64,000 bases of DNA from Ostreococcus lucimarinus CCE9901 (lineage: Eukaryota > Chlorophyta > Mamiellophyceae > Mamiellales > Bathycoccaceae), in contig NC_009357.1 in NCBI RefSeq assembly GCF_000092065.1, positions 248,001 to 312,000 on the forward strand. Direction: 5' to 3'. Numbering within the stretch: position 1 is the stretch's first letter; the number at the start of each line of letters is the position of its first letter. Both the position numbers and the translations under genes were made by a program. Positions 18,081 through 27,871 of this stretch are shown here, piece after piece. The notes beneath the pieces are model-generated. The model saw nothing but the letters and a program-made list of their open reading frames with translations. It had not been told where the DNA came from and ran no database searches.

Positions 18081-20033
18081 CTACGGCGTCGAGTCGGCGA
18101 CGCGGTCGTCGTCGTACACGTCTCTAGGAGCAGTGGACACGCGCGGACCGTTTTCGAGATTGAATTTTGTCTCGAGCGAGGTCTTGACCGGGGTTTGACG
18201 GCGCTTAATGAGAGCGATTTCGGATTTGATCTCGTCGAGGCGCTGCTGCGCCGACGACGGCGTCGCCTTGCTCGCGAACGCGGCGCCAGAGCCGAGATCG
18301 GTGACGCGAGACCAACTTGCGCGGGTTTGCGTCGTCGGTGTCGACGTTGGACTACCACGAAGCGTTCGATGGAAGTCAATCGTGGCGCCGAGTTGGGTGC
18401 GCCAGGCCTCGTCGGCGCTCGAAGGCGAGGGCGTCGCCGCGAGACGACCTCGCAAGTCGTGCTTTTCTATTCTCAGACGCTGCACCTCCACGTTGGCTTC
18501 GCGCTGGGCTTGAATCGAGCGCAGCACCGAGGCTTCGGCATCGGCGGTAAAATCGGCGATGGTTTGTTTTGCCGCTTCGATTTGCGCGATTTGACGCTCG
18601 AGATCGATGCGTCGACGCCGTTCCTCGTGAAGCTCGAACTCGAGCTCTTGCTTCGCCATCAAAGCAGAATTCGCGATCGTCGCTTGTTTTTGCGCCTCAA
18701 CCGCGGCATCGCGCGCAGACGCAGTGTGTTTTGACACTTGCATCGCGTGATCTTGTACTTGTTCGGCGCACTCGAAGCGAATCTCTTCTTTTTCACGCGC
18801 CGCCGCTCGTTCGGCATCGCCAATTTTTGCCACCAAGCGCTCAACTTCACCGCTCAACCGCTTGACATCTTTTTCGAAGATTTTCGCCCGATTGATCGCA
18901 TCTGTGCGCTCTTGAAGTGCGATGGCGAGCTCTTTCGAGCTCGTGTGTTCCCGCAAGGTGACGCCATCGATCATTTGCTCCAGTTCAGCGTTACGCGCCT
19001 CCTTTGCAAAGCTCTCTTCCGTTTTCTTCAAAAGCGTCTCCGTCAACCGCACGTTTTCGTCCCTCGCCGCGCGCAAGTGCGCCAGCGTCAACCTTAAATG
19101 TTCATCTGCGGTAGATTTCGCGGAATTTATCACCGCAATCTCACGTCTGAGCTCGAGGTTTTCTTGTACTAACGCCGACTCGGACACCTCGCCGCTTCCC
19201 AACGCGGAGACTTCATTCTTAGCGTGTGCCGCCATGATCTCCGAAGTCTCGGCTCTTCGCATCGCCTTATCACGTTCTTCGCTTGCAATTTGTAAATCTT
19301 TGCGCAGAGCTTCGTTTTCTCGACCCATGACTTCCTCGAGCGAACGATAGCGTTCGAGCTTGAGTCTCTGCTCATCGTAATCGGACCGAAGCTGCGCCGC
19401 GCGTTCTTGCTGAAACTCCAAATTCTTCGTCAGATTCCGCACCTTGATCTCGTAAGACACCGTTGAGTTATCGAAATATCCCTCCTCTGTTGTTCGGCCG
19501 CTTTTTGCCGCCCCCTCGCGCGCTCTCGCCGCCTCTAATTCCGCCTCCGCCTCGCGCAACGCGTCCGAAAGCAACAGATTCTCCTCACGAAGATCCCTGA
19601 CCAACGCGCTCGACGACCCCGACGTCGACGCCGTCGGCGTCATCCTGGCATCACGATCCAATCGTGCGCGCAGACCTTCCCCCCCCCGCGCGCACATCGC
19701 CTCCACGAGCGCCTCCGCCTCGCGCGCGTCTCTCGCCCGCAACCGCATCGCCTTCGTCTCCCCCACCACCACCACCCCGAGCTCCACGTCCGCGCCTCGC
19801 GTCCGCGCGCGCGCGACGCTCGACAGCGGAAACTTCCCCAGCATCGCTCGTCGCGTTCGCGCGCCCGCGCGTCCGCGCGCGCCGTCGTCGTCGTCGATTA
19901 ATCGATCGATGCGCAACCCGCGCGCGGAGACGTCGACCCGCGCGACGACGCCGTCGCCGCGCGCGCCGTCGCCCAGGACGCGCACGTCGAACGTCGCGCT
20001 GTCGTCCTCGCCGCGCGTCGCCGCGGCGGGCAT
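18081..20033 (-). CDS. Long coiled-coil protein of unknown function
   Basis: From the ATG at 20033 (MPAAATRGEDDSATFDVRV) the product is 650 residues. The first 140 residues could be a globular beta-rich domain. Residues about 150-560 are a long coiled coil rich in Glu, Lys, Arg and Leu, with phrases such as LRREIAVINSAKSTADEHLR and HEERRRRIDLERQIAQIE. The tail is Ser/Thr-rich. The frame stays open far upstream of 20033, but there it reads through the divergent neighbour in antisense, so this start was chosen. It is likely a structural or tethering protein. No family was recognised. Confidence 0.75.
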   Translation of the reverse strand: MPAAATRGEDDSATFDVRVLGDGARGDGVVARVDVSARGLRIDRLIDDDDGARGRAGARTRRAMLGKFPLSSVARARTRGADVELGVVVVGETKAMRLRARDAREAEALVEAMCARGGEGLRARLDRDARMTPTASTSGSSSALVRDLREENLLLSDALREAEAELEAARAREGAAKSGRTTEEGYFDNSTVSYEIKVRNLTKNLEFQQERAAQLRSDYDEQRLKLERYRSLEEVMGRENEALRKDLQIASEERDKAMRRAETSEIMAAHAKNEVSALGSGEVSESALVQENLELRREIAVINSAKSTADEHLRLTLAHLRAARDENVRLTETLLKKTEESFAKEARNAELEQMIDGVTLREHTSSKELAIALQERTDAINRAKIFEKDVKRLSGEVERLVAKIGDAERAAAREKEEIRFECAEQVQDHAMQVSKHTASARDAAVEAQKQATIANSALMAKQELEFELHEERRRRIDLERQIAQIEAAKQTIADFTADAEASVLRSIQAQREANVEVQRLRIEKHDLRGRLAATPSPSSADEAWRTQLGATIDFHRTLRGSPTSTPTTQTRASWSRVTDLGSGAAFASKATPSSAQQRLDEIKSEIALIKRRQTPVKTSLETKFNLENGPRVSTAPRDVYDDDRVADSTP

Positions 20034-20316
20034 CGCGCGCGAGTCGCGACGCCGGCCGCGGTCGCGATGTGACGCGACCGGCACTGCACGCCGCGCGACG
20101 CCGCGCGCGCGTCGACGCCGCGACTCGCGCGGACGCGCGAGCGGTGCGCGGCGAGAGAGGGCGCGGTGCGTCGCGACCGCGCGTCTCGCGAGGGCGTCGG
20201 CGCGCGCGAGCGCGAGCGCGAGCGCGATGACGATCGGAAGCAGAGCCGTTACGGCGCGCGCGGCGAACGCGTCGGTGAATCGCGCGTCCACGTCGCGCGC
20301 GCGATGCGACGGCGCG

Positions 20317-21324
20317 ATGGGACGGTTGAGCGCACTCGCGAACGATCGACGCGGACGCGCGAGGACGGGGCGACGGACGCGAGGGAGAGGGACGCGAGCG
20401 AGGGACGGGGACGGGGACGGGGACGACGACGAGCCGGGCGGCGACGGGTACTCCGATCGAGACCGCGCGAGCGGGCGGCGAAGCGCGAGAGAGCGGGCGA
20501 AGAGTCGGGCGGAACGCGCGATGGACGAGGACGACGCGGCGATGCGAGATGCGTTCTTGGACGGGGCGGAAATATTCGCGTTGACGGCGGCGGTGGGCGT
20601 GAAGGCGCGCGCGGCGTACGTGGAACATAAGACGGCTAAAGTGGCGCAGGCGGCGGGATACGTCGAGCATTTACCCCCGAGAGCGGTGACGAGCGTTTGG
20701 GGTGACTTGCCACTGTACGTGGCCGTGGTGGCGGGGACGATTTTGCGAAGGTTGAGTCGAGCGCGGGAGGAGTCAACGGAGGGACGGCTGCAGGGCGTGC
20801 CCAGCTCGGTGAAGGCGAGGCTGGCGTTTTTGGAACAGGCGAACGACAGCGTCATGGAAGTCTCGAGGCGCACGGCGCGAGATGTTTCGCGTTTGGGCAC
20901 GCGCGTGCGGTTGACGAGACGGGAGCTGTCGCCACCACTACGAAAAGTGCAAGCCGAGTCCAAGGAAAACGCGCAAATCTTAGCCGCCGTGGCGCAACGC
21001 ATCGAACTCCTCGAGGGCGAGCTCGCGGAGGGACAATCCACCATGAGTGGACTCCACACCGTGAGCTCCAAGCAGTTCGACGTCTTGTCCAAGGCCATCG
21101 CCGATCTCAAGGCTTCTCAGATCGAGCTTCAGGCCGCGCTCGCCGAGCTCCCGGAGCGCGAGCCGCGCGTCGAGCCCGCGTCGCTCGAATCCGTGGAGTA
21201 CGAGACCGTCTCCGCGTCGCGCGACGAAGACGACGCCAGCGTCAACCACGCTCCCGCGCGCGCTGCGCTTCCTCAGCCGCGCGAGTCCGAGGCCCCGAAA
21301 CCGTCGTCGATGGACTACTTGTAA
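20317..21324 (+). CDS. Hypothetical protein with membrane segment and coiled coil
   Basis: From the ATG at 20317 the product is 335 residues; an ATG at 20521 (MDEDDAAMRDAFLDGAEIF) gives 267 and may be the true start because the leader is Arg/Gly/Asp low complexity. A moderately hydrophobic stretch (LPLYVAVVAGTILRRL) is followed by a helical, coiled-coil-like part (KARLAFLEQANDSVMEVSRR; IELLEGELAEGQSTM). The C-terminus is acidic and Pro-rich. No family was recognised. It diverges from the coiled-coil gene, with 283 bp between starts. Confidence 0.65.
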   Translation: MGRLSALANDRRGRARTGRRTRGRGTRARDGDGDGDDDEPGGDGYSDRDRASGRRSARERAKSRAERAMDEDDAAMRDAFLDGAEIFALTAAVGVKARAAYVEHKTAKVAQAAGYVEHLPPRAVTSVWGDLPLYVAVVAGTILRRLSRAREESTEGRLQGVPSSVKARLAFLEQANDSVMEVSRRTARDVSRLGTRVRLTRRELSPPLRKVQAESKENAQILAAVAQRIELLEGELAEGQSTMSGLHTVSSKQFDVLSKAIADLKASQIELQAALAELPEREPRVEPASLESVEYETVSASRDEDDASVNHAPARAALPQPRESEAPKPSSMDYL

Positions 21325-21392
21325 GACACGTTTCCAGGCGCCTCGTCAGCGACAAACCCAGTGCCCTCCACACACGTCCACGCAATTCTCTA

Positions 21393-22065
21393 ATGATCGC
21401 CACCACGAACACCATCGCGCGCCCGTGCGTCGCGCAGAGGTGCGTCGCGATGAAACAAAACGCGCGCTCGAACGCGGCTCGTCGCGCGGCGTCGCGCGAT
21501 GGACGACGCGGGCGGGACGCGCGCGGGACGACGACGACGCGGACGACGTCACCGTCGAGCCGCGCGCGCGCGCGCGCGACGCAGAGGACGCGCGCGAACG
21601 CGCGCGAACGCGCGAGCGACGAAGAAGATCGCGCGGTCGCGCCGTCGCCGCGCGTGGACGTTCGAACGGCGCGCGGGAGGCGATGGAGACGCGAGAGGGG
21701 CGACTGACGCGGATATGGTTTGTTTCGCTCGCAGGACGACGGTTCGCAAGACGCGCGCGGTTCGCGTGCACGCGGGCAAGGGACCGAACGTCGATCGCAC
21801 GACTGGTTATATTGAGAGCGATAACACGGGTAGTGGTAACATCTTTGCGATTGAGCCGCGCCAGTTGTACACGGAATCGCCGACGAGCGACAAGTACGCC
21901 AAGCAAGGTTTGGGCGGTATCGGCGGCGTCATCGTCGCGGTCGGTGTGCTCGGAGCGGTGGCGTTCGCGACGAAGGGTTTGGCCGGCTTCGAAGAAGCGA
22001 ACAATGAGTTCGCAAACTACAACGGACCGAGTGTTTCCGCGCTCGAGCAACAGTTTGAGCGTTGA
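21393..22065 (+). CDS. Predicted plastid single-helix membrane protein, two exons
   Basis: Exon 1 (21393-21439) encodes MIATTNTIARPCVAQ plus two bases of an Arg codon. The intron 21440-21734 has a GTGCG donor, ACTGACG branch at 21703 and CAG acceptor. Exon 2 (21735-22065) completes 125 residues. The N-terminus looks like a transit peptide. The mature part has GYIESDNTGSGNIFAIEPRQ, then a membrane helix (GGVIVAVGVLGAVAFAT) and a short acidic tail. This shape fits small thylakoid proteins, but I do not recognise a specific subunit. The exon join is supported by phase, splice motifs and loss of a suitable start otherwise. Confidence 0.72.
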
Positions 22066-22329
22066 GCGACTCGAATCCTCCGCGCCGAGCGGTGGCGCGA
22101 TTCCAAAATCAACGCCGCTCGCGCGCTTCTCTCAAATAGCCCGCGCTCGTCGATGCGATCGCCGTAAATGATTGTTTGTGATCGATGTATATGTTTTGCC
22201 ACATCAGTCGTCGCCTCGGCGCGACCATCGTCTCGCGTCTGCGTCCGCGTCCGCGTTCCGCGCGAGCGCGAGCGCCGAGTCGAGTTCGGCGCGCGCGCCG
22301 CCGCCGCCACACTGCGCGCCGCATCGCGG

Positions 22330-22911
22330 ATGCTCGCGAGATCGCTCGCGGCGCGAAACGCCGTCGTCGTCGCGCGCCTTCACCGCGCCAGCGCGCGTCG
22401 AATCGTCGCCGCGACGACGCGAAGCGACATGTCCTCCGACGCCCGCGCCCACGGCGACGGCGTCTCCTTCGGCCCGATCGCGATCCCCGGCGCGCAGGTC
22501 TTCTACGAAACCTCTCAGACGTTCGCGCTGGTGAACCTGAAGCCCGTCGTTCCCGGGCACGTCCTCGTGTGCCCGCGGCGCTCGACGCCAAAGTTTACCG
22601 ACCTGAGCGACGAAGAGATATCGGACCTGTGGCGAACCGTCGCGGTGATTCAGCGCGCGCTCGAGCGCGAACACGACACCTCGAGCTCTACTTTAGCGAT
22701 TCAAGACGGCCCGTTGGCTGGACAAACGGTGCCACACGTGCACGTGCACGTGCTTCCGCGTCGCGTCGGCGACTTTGCCAGAAACGACGACGTGTACGAC
22801 GATTTGGAGCGATGGAACGCGGACGGGAGCAAGGCTTTGGACGACGACCGTCCACCGAGGAGCGCGGAAGAGATGCGCGCGGAGGCGGACGCGCTCAGGG
22901 CGCTGTTTTAG
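22330..22911 (+). CDS. HIT-family nucleotide hydrolase, FHIT-like
   Basis: From the ATG at 22330 the product is 193 residues; its start MLARSLAARNAVVVARLHRA resembles a mitochondrial presequence. A second ATG at 22432 would give a cytosolic form. The HIT domain has FALVNLKPVVPGHVLVCPRR and the catalytic triad motif HVHVHV near residue 136, with the preceding QDGPLAGQTVPH. The spacing and the LSDEEISDLWRTV helix are those of FHIT, which cleaves diadenosine triphosphate to AMP and ADP. The C-terminus is acidic as in FHIT proteins. Confidence 0.88.
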   Translation: MLARSLAARNAVVVARLHRASARRIVAATTRSDMSSDARAHGDGVSFGPIAIPGAQVFYETSQTFALVNLKPVVPGHVLVCPRRSTPKFTDLSDEEISDLWRTVAVIQRALEREHDTSSSTLAIQDGPLAGQTVPHVHVHVLPRRVGDFARNDDVYDDLERWNADGSKALDDDRPPRSAEEMRAEADALRALF

Positions 22912-23054
22912 ACGCGAAGTGGTTCGCGTTGTAAAATATTAGTCAACCACCACCTGGCTGGTTTCATCCAGAGTCGCGCCGCACTTCGAGTCGCTCGTCG
23001 CCGATCGCCCTTCGCCCGTCATCGTCGCGAACGCCGCGCGCGCGCCGAGCGACC

Positions 23055-24098
23055 ATGCACGGCGTGTTCGACGCGCTCAAGGACGTCTTGCGCGTCGGGT
23101 ACGACGCGTCAAAGACGAAAACGGCCCTGCGATTGGCGCTCGGGCGCTTGAAACTGCTTCGTAATAAACGCGAGAGCGCGCGACGCGCGATCGAGACCGA
23201 GGTGGGAGAGATGCTGAAACAGAGTCGAGGGTTCGGGTACGACGCGGCGCGCATCCGATGCGAGACGGTGTGCCGAGAGGATGCGACGCTGAAGGGATAT
23301 GAGATTCTGGAATTGACGCTGGAGACGCTGCTCGCGCGTCTGCCGGCGGTGAGCGCGTCGAAAGCGGTGCCGGAAGAACTGCGCGAAGCGATCGCGACGG
23401 TTATTTACGCCGCAAAACGCGCGGGGACGGAGGTTCCGGAGTTGGAGACACTAAAGAAGCAGTTTGGACGCAAGTACGGACGTGAATACGTCGCGGCGTG
23501 CGAAGGCGAAGGCACGGCGAGTGCGTGCGGAGCGAATGCGACGGTGCTGGAGAGCCTGAAGGTGAAGACCGTGGACGATAATACGGTGCAGAGGCGATTA
23601 GAGGCGATTGCGGCGAAAAATGACGTCGTGATGGAGACGCCGATCGCGATCGGGGAAGAGGTAGCGATGCCCGCTTCGGAATCGAACGCGGCGTACGCGA
23701 GCGCGGCGCGGGCGGCAGCGGCGGCTGAAGCGGCGGCGCAACGCGCAGAAGCGGCGGCAGCGATAGTAGCGAGCGCATCACTGCATGCGCCGAGCGATGA
23801 TGCGACGAAAGAATTGAGCGACGCCGACGTCGAAGCCGTCATCGACGAAGTGCTCGCGATGCCAGACTTGACGGTTGAAGACGCCACTGCGAAGCCCAGC
23901 GCGCCCTCAGGCCCACCTCCGGGCGTGGGTCAACCGATCAGTGACAAGAAAGTTGAGCTCGAATCGAGCGACGCGAGCGACCCGGCCAAGCCCAAGGCTT
24001 ACCCAAAACCTTCCGCTCCCGAAGAGCAGCGCGGACCGCCAACCGCTGACGCGGACGACCTCGCCGGGCGATTCGCCGCGTTAAAAAAAGGCCCGTGA
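23055..24098 (+). CDS. IST1: IST1-like ESCRT-III-associated protein
   Basis: The product is 347 residues. The N-terminal 170 residues match the IST1 domain: KTKTALRLALGRLKLLRNKRE, then GEMLKQSRGFGYDAARIRCET and a following helix LKGYEILELTLETLLARL. IST1 binds Vps4 and other ESCRT-III proteins at endosomes and in cytokinesis. The middle is Ala-rich, and the tail, Pro-rich and acidic, is where MIT-interacting motifs usually lie, although no clear motif stands out. TGTAA occurs 14 bp after the stop codon, a typical green algal polyadenylation signal. Confidence 0.88.
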   Translation: MHGVFDALKDVLRVGYDASKTKTALRLALGRLKLLRNKRESARRAIETEVGEMLKQSRGFGYDAARIRCETVCREDATLKGYEILELTLETLLARLPAVSASKAVPEELREAIATVIYAAKRAGTEVPELETLKKQFGRKYGREYVAACEGEGTASACGANATVLESLKVKTVDDNTVQRRLEAIAAKNDVVMETPIAIGEEVAMPASESNAAYASAARAAAAAEAAAQRAEAAAAIVASASLHAPSDDATKELSDADVEAVIDEVLAMPDLTVEDATAKPSAPSGPPPGVGQPISDKKVELESSDASDPAKPKAYPKPSAPEEQRGPPTADADDLAGRFAALKKGP

Positions 24099-24240
24099 CC
24101 AGAGACAGTACCGTGTAAAACGATTAGAGCATTATTTCCACTTCCGAAAATCGCGTACCATCGCGGCAGCGCGGCATTTGCCGCACTTCTGAAGCTGCAA
24201 AGTTTAATCGATTCTCTCGCCAACGCTTTAAAAACAGCCG

Positions 24241-24252
24241 TGTGACGTCACA
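24241..24252. promoter_or_regulatory. Perfect 12-bp CRE/bZIP-like palindrome
   Basis: TGTGACGTCACA is a perfect palindrome with the TGACGTCA core bound by bZIP factors. It lies 35 bp before the start codon of the FAD-GPDH gene and just after an AT-rich stretch (TTTAAAAA). Binding is inferred from the motif only. Confidence 0.5.
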
Positions 24253-24286
24253 CATCGGACCCGACTCGGCCTCAGACCACGCCTCG

Positions 24287-26095
24287 ATGTCGTTCCGTCG
24301 CGCCGTGCGAACGGCTACTGGTCTTACCGCCACGGCCACGGCCACGGCGCTCGCTGTTCACGGCTTTGTGAGCTCAAACGACGGCCAACTTCCGAAAGAT
24401 CCTTGGAGCGAGTCGAGCACGCCGTTACCGTCACGAAGCGCCACTGTGCGCGCGCTGAAGCGAGCGCAAGAGCCGTGTGACGTGCTCGTCATTGGTGGTG
24501 GTGCCACGGGCGCGGGATGCGCGGTAGATGCGGCGACGAGAGGGCTGAGCGTGACGCTGGTCGAGGGCGAGGACTTTGGCGCCGGGACGAGCGGCCGAAG
24601 CACGAAGCTGGTGCACGGCGGCGTGCGATACCTCGAGAAGGCGGTGTTTCAGCTCGATCCAGGACAGTTGAAGCTTGTTTTTGAGGCGTTGCAAGAGAGG
24701 AAAACGTTGTTAAATAACGCGCCGCACTTGACGCGAGCGTTGCCCATAGCAACGCCGTGTTACGAGTGGTGGGAGGTGCCGTATTACTGGGCGGGAATGA
24801 AGGCGTACGATTTAGTCGCCGGATCGCAAGGTTTGACGATGTCGATTTTCGCGAGAGCAGGGTCCATGAAGTCCCAGTTCCCACAATTGACGCAAATGCG
24901 CACAGATATCGGAGAAAAGTCGATGAAAGGGGCGATTGTGTACTATGACGGGCAGTTTGACGACGCTAGATTAAACGTCGCTTTAGCGTGTACGGCAGCG
25001 CATGCAGGCGCTGCCGTCGTGAATTACACGAGAGTTGTGAAGTTTCACAAGGATGGCGATCGAATCTCCGGCGTGCGAGCTCGCGATATGCTGACTGGGA
25101 GTGAATACGACATTTACGCCAAGACGGTGATCAACGCAAGCGGACCTTTCACGGACGAGCTTCGTAAACTGTCAGACGACAAAGCAGAAGAAATCATGAT
25201 GCCTGCCGCTGGTGCGCACTTGACGCTTCCAGCGTACTACTGCCCGAGCGACCTCGGTCTCATCATTCCAAAGACAAAAGACGGACGTGTCGTCTTCGTA
25301 CTCCCGTGGCTGGGTGCGTGCATTGCAGGTACCACAGATACCAAGTGCGACGTAACGATGACGCCATCGGCCACGAAGGACGAAGTTGATTTCATTTTAG
25401 AGTCAATCGCACCTTATCTGAAAGTTGAGACGCGTCGTTCCGATATTTTGAGCGCGTGGAGTGGTATTCGTCCACTCGCGGCAGATCCGGGGGCAAAGAA
25501 TACAGAAAACATGTCCAGAGATCACGTGATTGCCGTCGAGAAGGATGGAATGGTGACCGTCACTGGAGGTAAATGGACGACTTACAGACGAATGGCTGAA
25601 GAAGCAGTCGATAAGGCCATCGAAACCGGAGGGTTATCGGGAGAAGCTGGCAAGTGCCGAACTCATGCTCTGGGCGTCGTCGGCGCGCATGGTTACACAA
25701 ACGACTTGTTTGTCCAAGTCGCTCAGAGGGGTGGTAGCAGCTTTGGAGGTACGCCAGATGAATCCGTCGCCAAGCATCTCGCTCATTCATATGGCGACAG
25801 AGCTCTCGTTGTAGCGGATCTCGCGGCTTATTCGCACCTGTCAAAGCGTCTCGTGCCAAACCATCCCGTCATTGAAGCGGAAGTCGTGTATGCTGCTCGA
25901 GCGGAATATTGTCAAACTGCGATTGATTTCCTCGCTCGTCGCACACGTCTTGCGTTTTTAGATGTTGATGCTGCCGAAAAAGCTTTACCACGCGTGGTGG
26001 CTCTCCTCGGCGCCGAACTCAACTGGAGTTATATTCGGCGTCGACGAGAGTTGGCTGCCGGTCGAACGTTTCTCTCCACTTTTAAGACGGCATAG
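24287..26095 (+). CDS. Mitochondrial FAD-dependent glycerol-3-phosphate dehydrogenase
   Basis: The product is 602 residues, starting MSFRRAVRTATGLTATATAT, which looks like a mitochondrial presequence. The FAD-binding motif is DVLVIGGGATGAGCAVDAAT near residue 66, followed by GTSGRSTKLVHGGVRYLEKA, a signature of GlpD/SDP6 enzymes. The C-terminal domain is present. No EF-hand extension is seen, as in plant SDP6. The enzyme oxidises glycerol-3-phosphate to dihydroxyacetone phosphate and passes electrons to quinone on the outer face of the inner mitochondrial membrane. The in-frame GTG at 24242 lies inside the palindrome and is unlikely to be the start. Confidence 0.95.
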   Translation: MSFRRAVRTATGLTATATATALAVHGFVSSNDGQLPKDPWSESSTPLPSRSATVRALKRAQEPCDVLVIGGGATGAGCAVDAATRGLSVTLVEGEDFGAGTSGRSTKLVHGGVRYLEKAVFQLDPGQLKLVFEALQERKTLLNNAPHLTRALPIATPCYEWWEVPYYWAGMKAYDLVAGSQGLTMSIFARAGSMKSQFPQLTQMRTDIGEKSMKGAIVYYDGQFDDARLNVALACTAAHAGAAVVNYTRVVKFHKDGDRISGVRARDMLTGSEYDIYAKTVINASGPFTDELRKLSDDKAEEIMMPAAGAHLTLPAYYCPSDLGLIIPKTKDGRVVFVLPWLGACIAGTTDTKCDVTMTPSATKDEVDFILESIAPYLKVETRRSDILSAWSGIRPLAADPGAKNTENMSRDHVIAVEKDGMVTVTGGKWTTYRRMAEEAVDKAIETGGLSGEAGKCRTHALGVVGAHGYTNDLFVQVAQRGGSSFGGTPDESVAKHLAHSYGDRALVVADLAAYSHLSKRLVPNHPVIEAEVVYAARAEYCQTAIDFLARRTRLAFLDVDAAEKALPRVVALLGAELNWSYIRRRRELAAGRTFLSTFKTA

Positions 26096-26131
26096 CGTGT
26101 ACAGTAGAATAAATTACATACTAGAATAACT

Positions 26132-27607
26132 TCAGCCAAAGATATCTTGCGTTATGCGACGCGCCTGGAGCTTGAGTACCTCGGAGTTGCTCTTCATGAT
26201 GACATCATACAATTTCATCGAGAGATTCGCATACTGGTCAATCTCCATCTTCAAGAGCTCTGCGGACGCGTGCTTGATATTTTGTTCCATCGGACTTGGT
26301 GCTGCTTGCGACGAAATCTGAAGCGTTGATAATAATGCAACTCCCTCGGCCGCATCCGGGTTCCCACTTTCAAGGCTGGCGTGAAACGCGTCGAGCGCGT
26401 CGTCCAAGTCTCCGTTTACGATTTCCGCATACCCTAACGCGGTGAACGCGCTCATGACTCCACCTCTCACGGCTTGCTCATAGTAATTCCTCGCCTCGTT
26501 GAAACTGGCCGGCACACCGACGCCCTCTTCGTAGCACACAGCGAGGTTGTTCATGGCCGCAGCGTTTCCCTTCGCCGCGGCTACTTTGAAGTATTCAGCC
26601 GCATTTTCTCTATCCGCCCCGATCCCTAGCTCCAAGTACTCGAGCGATCCTAGATTATTATTGCATATCGGACACCCTTCTTTCACACCCTCTTTGTACC
26701 ATCCACGAGCTTGATCATAATCACATTTCACACCGATACCGAGCTCGTAAATCTTGCCAATGCTCGAATACGCGGGAACGTATCGATCCTTCGCAGCTAA
26801 AACGTAGCACTTTAGCGCCTCTTTCGCCTTCTCATCACTCGTTTCTTCGTCAACATCTACGTCGTAAGATTCCGCCTCCAAAGCTTTCCCTCGAAGAAAC
26901 AATGCGTGCGCTTCGCTCATCGGCCCAAGCGGTACCTCGGGCAAAACGATTTCCTTTCGCTTCCCCTCTGATTGCTGTTTGTCCGCCAACATCGCCACCA
27001 CGGGCGTGCGCGTCGAAGCGATGTCGAAATTTCCGTCGCTATATCTTACCGCTCGCAAAATACACCCCACGTCAACGTCTTGACACACATATCGTTCGCC
27101 TCGAGCGTTTTCGATCAACTCCACGCCGCCCTGCGGCCCGACGCGTTGCCACCGCAGCGTCGTCAATCCTCCCATCTTCCGCCGCGTGATCGCCTCCACG
27201 CACTCCCCCGCGCGAACCATACCAGCCAATCGCATGTAATCCTCGGCCCCATCACCCTCACCACGACTCAGTGCGTCGCCGTAATCCAACGCTCTCGTCA
27301 GCGCTCGCTCGCGCGCGTCCCGCTCGTCCTCGTCGCTCGCCGTCTCGCTCGGCGGCACGTACCCATCGTCGTCCACCACCGCTTGATCCTCCAAGTATTG
27401 CATCGTGAGTGCGTGTTTATGATCGTCGCGCTCGCGCGTCACCGTTCCGGGCGGCGCGTGCCGTTCGCCGGGCGTCATCACCGAGGCCTCGCGCGGGACG
27501 CCGTCGTCGCCCGCGGGGACAATCACGCGCGGCGTGGGCGATTGCGGCACGTGCGTCGGTCGAGACGCGCGCTCTGGAGTAGTGGGTGGACTTTTTTCAC
27601 GCACCAT
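26132..27607 (-). CDS. Sel1-like (TPR) repeat protein
   Basis: From the ATG at 27607 (MVREKSPPTTPERAS) the product is 491 residues. The N-terminal third is disordered and acidic. A region around WQRVGPQGGVELIENARGE may be a small beta domain. Residues about 285-430 hold Sel1 repeats: SIGKIYELGIGVKCDYDQAR, NLGSLEYLELGIGADRENA and NLAVCYEEGVGVPASFNEAR. Sel1 repeats are protein-interaction solenoids. The specific partner is unknown. The frame extends upstream only to a GTG. The gene converges with FAD-GPDH, with 36 bp between stops. Confidence 0.85.
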   Translation of the reverse strand: MVREKSPPTTPERASRPTHVPQSPTPRVIVPAGDDGVPREASVMTPGERHAPPGTVTRERDDHKHALTMQYLEDQAVVDDDGYVPPSETASDEDERDARERALTRALDYGDALSRGEGDGAEDYMRLAGMVRAGECVEAITRRKMGGLTTLRWQRVGPQGGVELIENARGERYVCQDVDVGCILRAVRYSDGNFDIASTRTPVVAMLADKQQSEGKRKEIVLPEVPLGPMSEAHALFLRGKALEAESYDVDVDEETSDEKAKEALKCYVLAAKDRYVPAYSSIGKIYELGIGVKCDYDQARGWYKEGVKEGCPICNNNLGSLEYLELGIGADRENAAEYFKVAAAKGNAAAMNNLAVCYEEGVGVPASFNEARNYYEQAVRGGVMSAFTALGYAEIVNGDLDDALDAFHASLESGNPDAAEGVALLSTLQISSQAAPSPMEQNIKHASAELLKMEIDQYANLSMKLYDVIMKSNSEVLKLQARRITQDIFG

Positions 27608-27871
27608 CGCGCGCGATCGCGCGGGAGACGCGAGCGAGACGCGCAGTGCGGGACGGCGCGCGAGCGGGCGAGCCGAACGCGAGCGAGCGGGACCGACGCG
27701 CGAGACGCGCGAGAGTAACACGACGCGCGGGCGCTCGGATCGAGCGAAGATGATTTTACGAACGTGTATTCGTTATTACACATAAGAATCCCACTAGCTG
27801 GGCCACCAAATTCCAAATCTCTCCTCTCTCTCCTCCTCAACTTGCAAAAGCTCCGATGCGACGCATCGCTT

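Noticed and set aside
19909-20316. Upstream extension of the gene at 20317
   Set aside because: Arg/Ser low complexity, antisense to the start of the coiled-coil gene.
20034-21110. N-terminal extension of the coiled-coil protein by 359 residues
   Set aside because: It reads antisense through the divergent gene and its promoter, without helical or domain character. The ATG at 20033 fits better.
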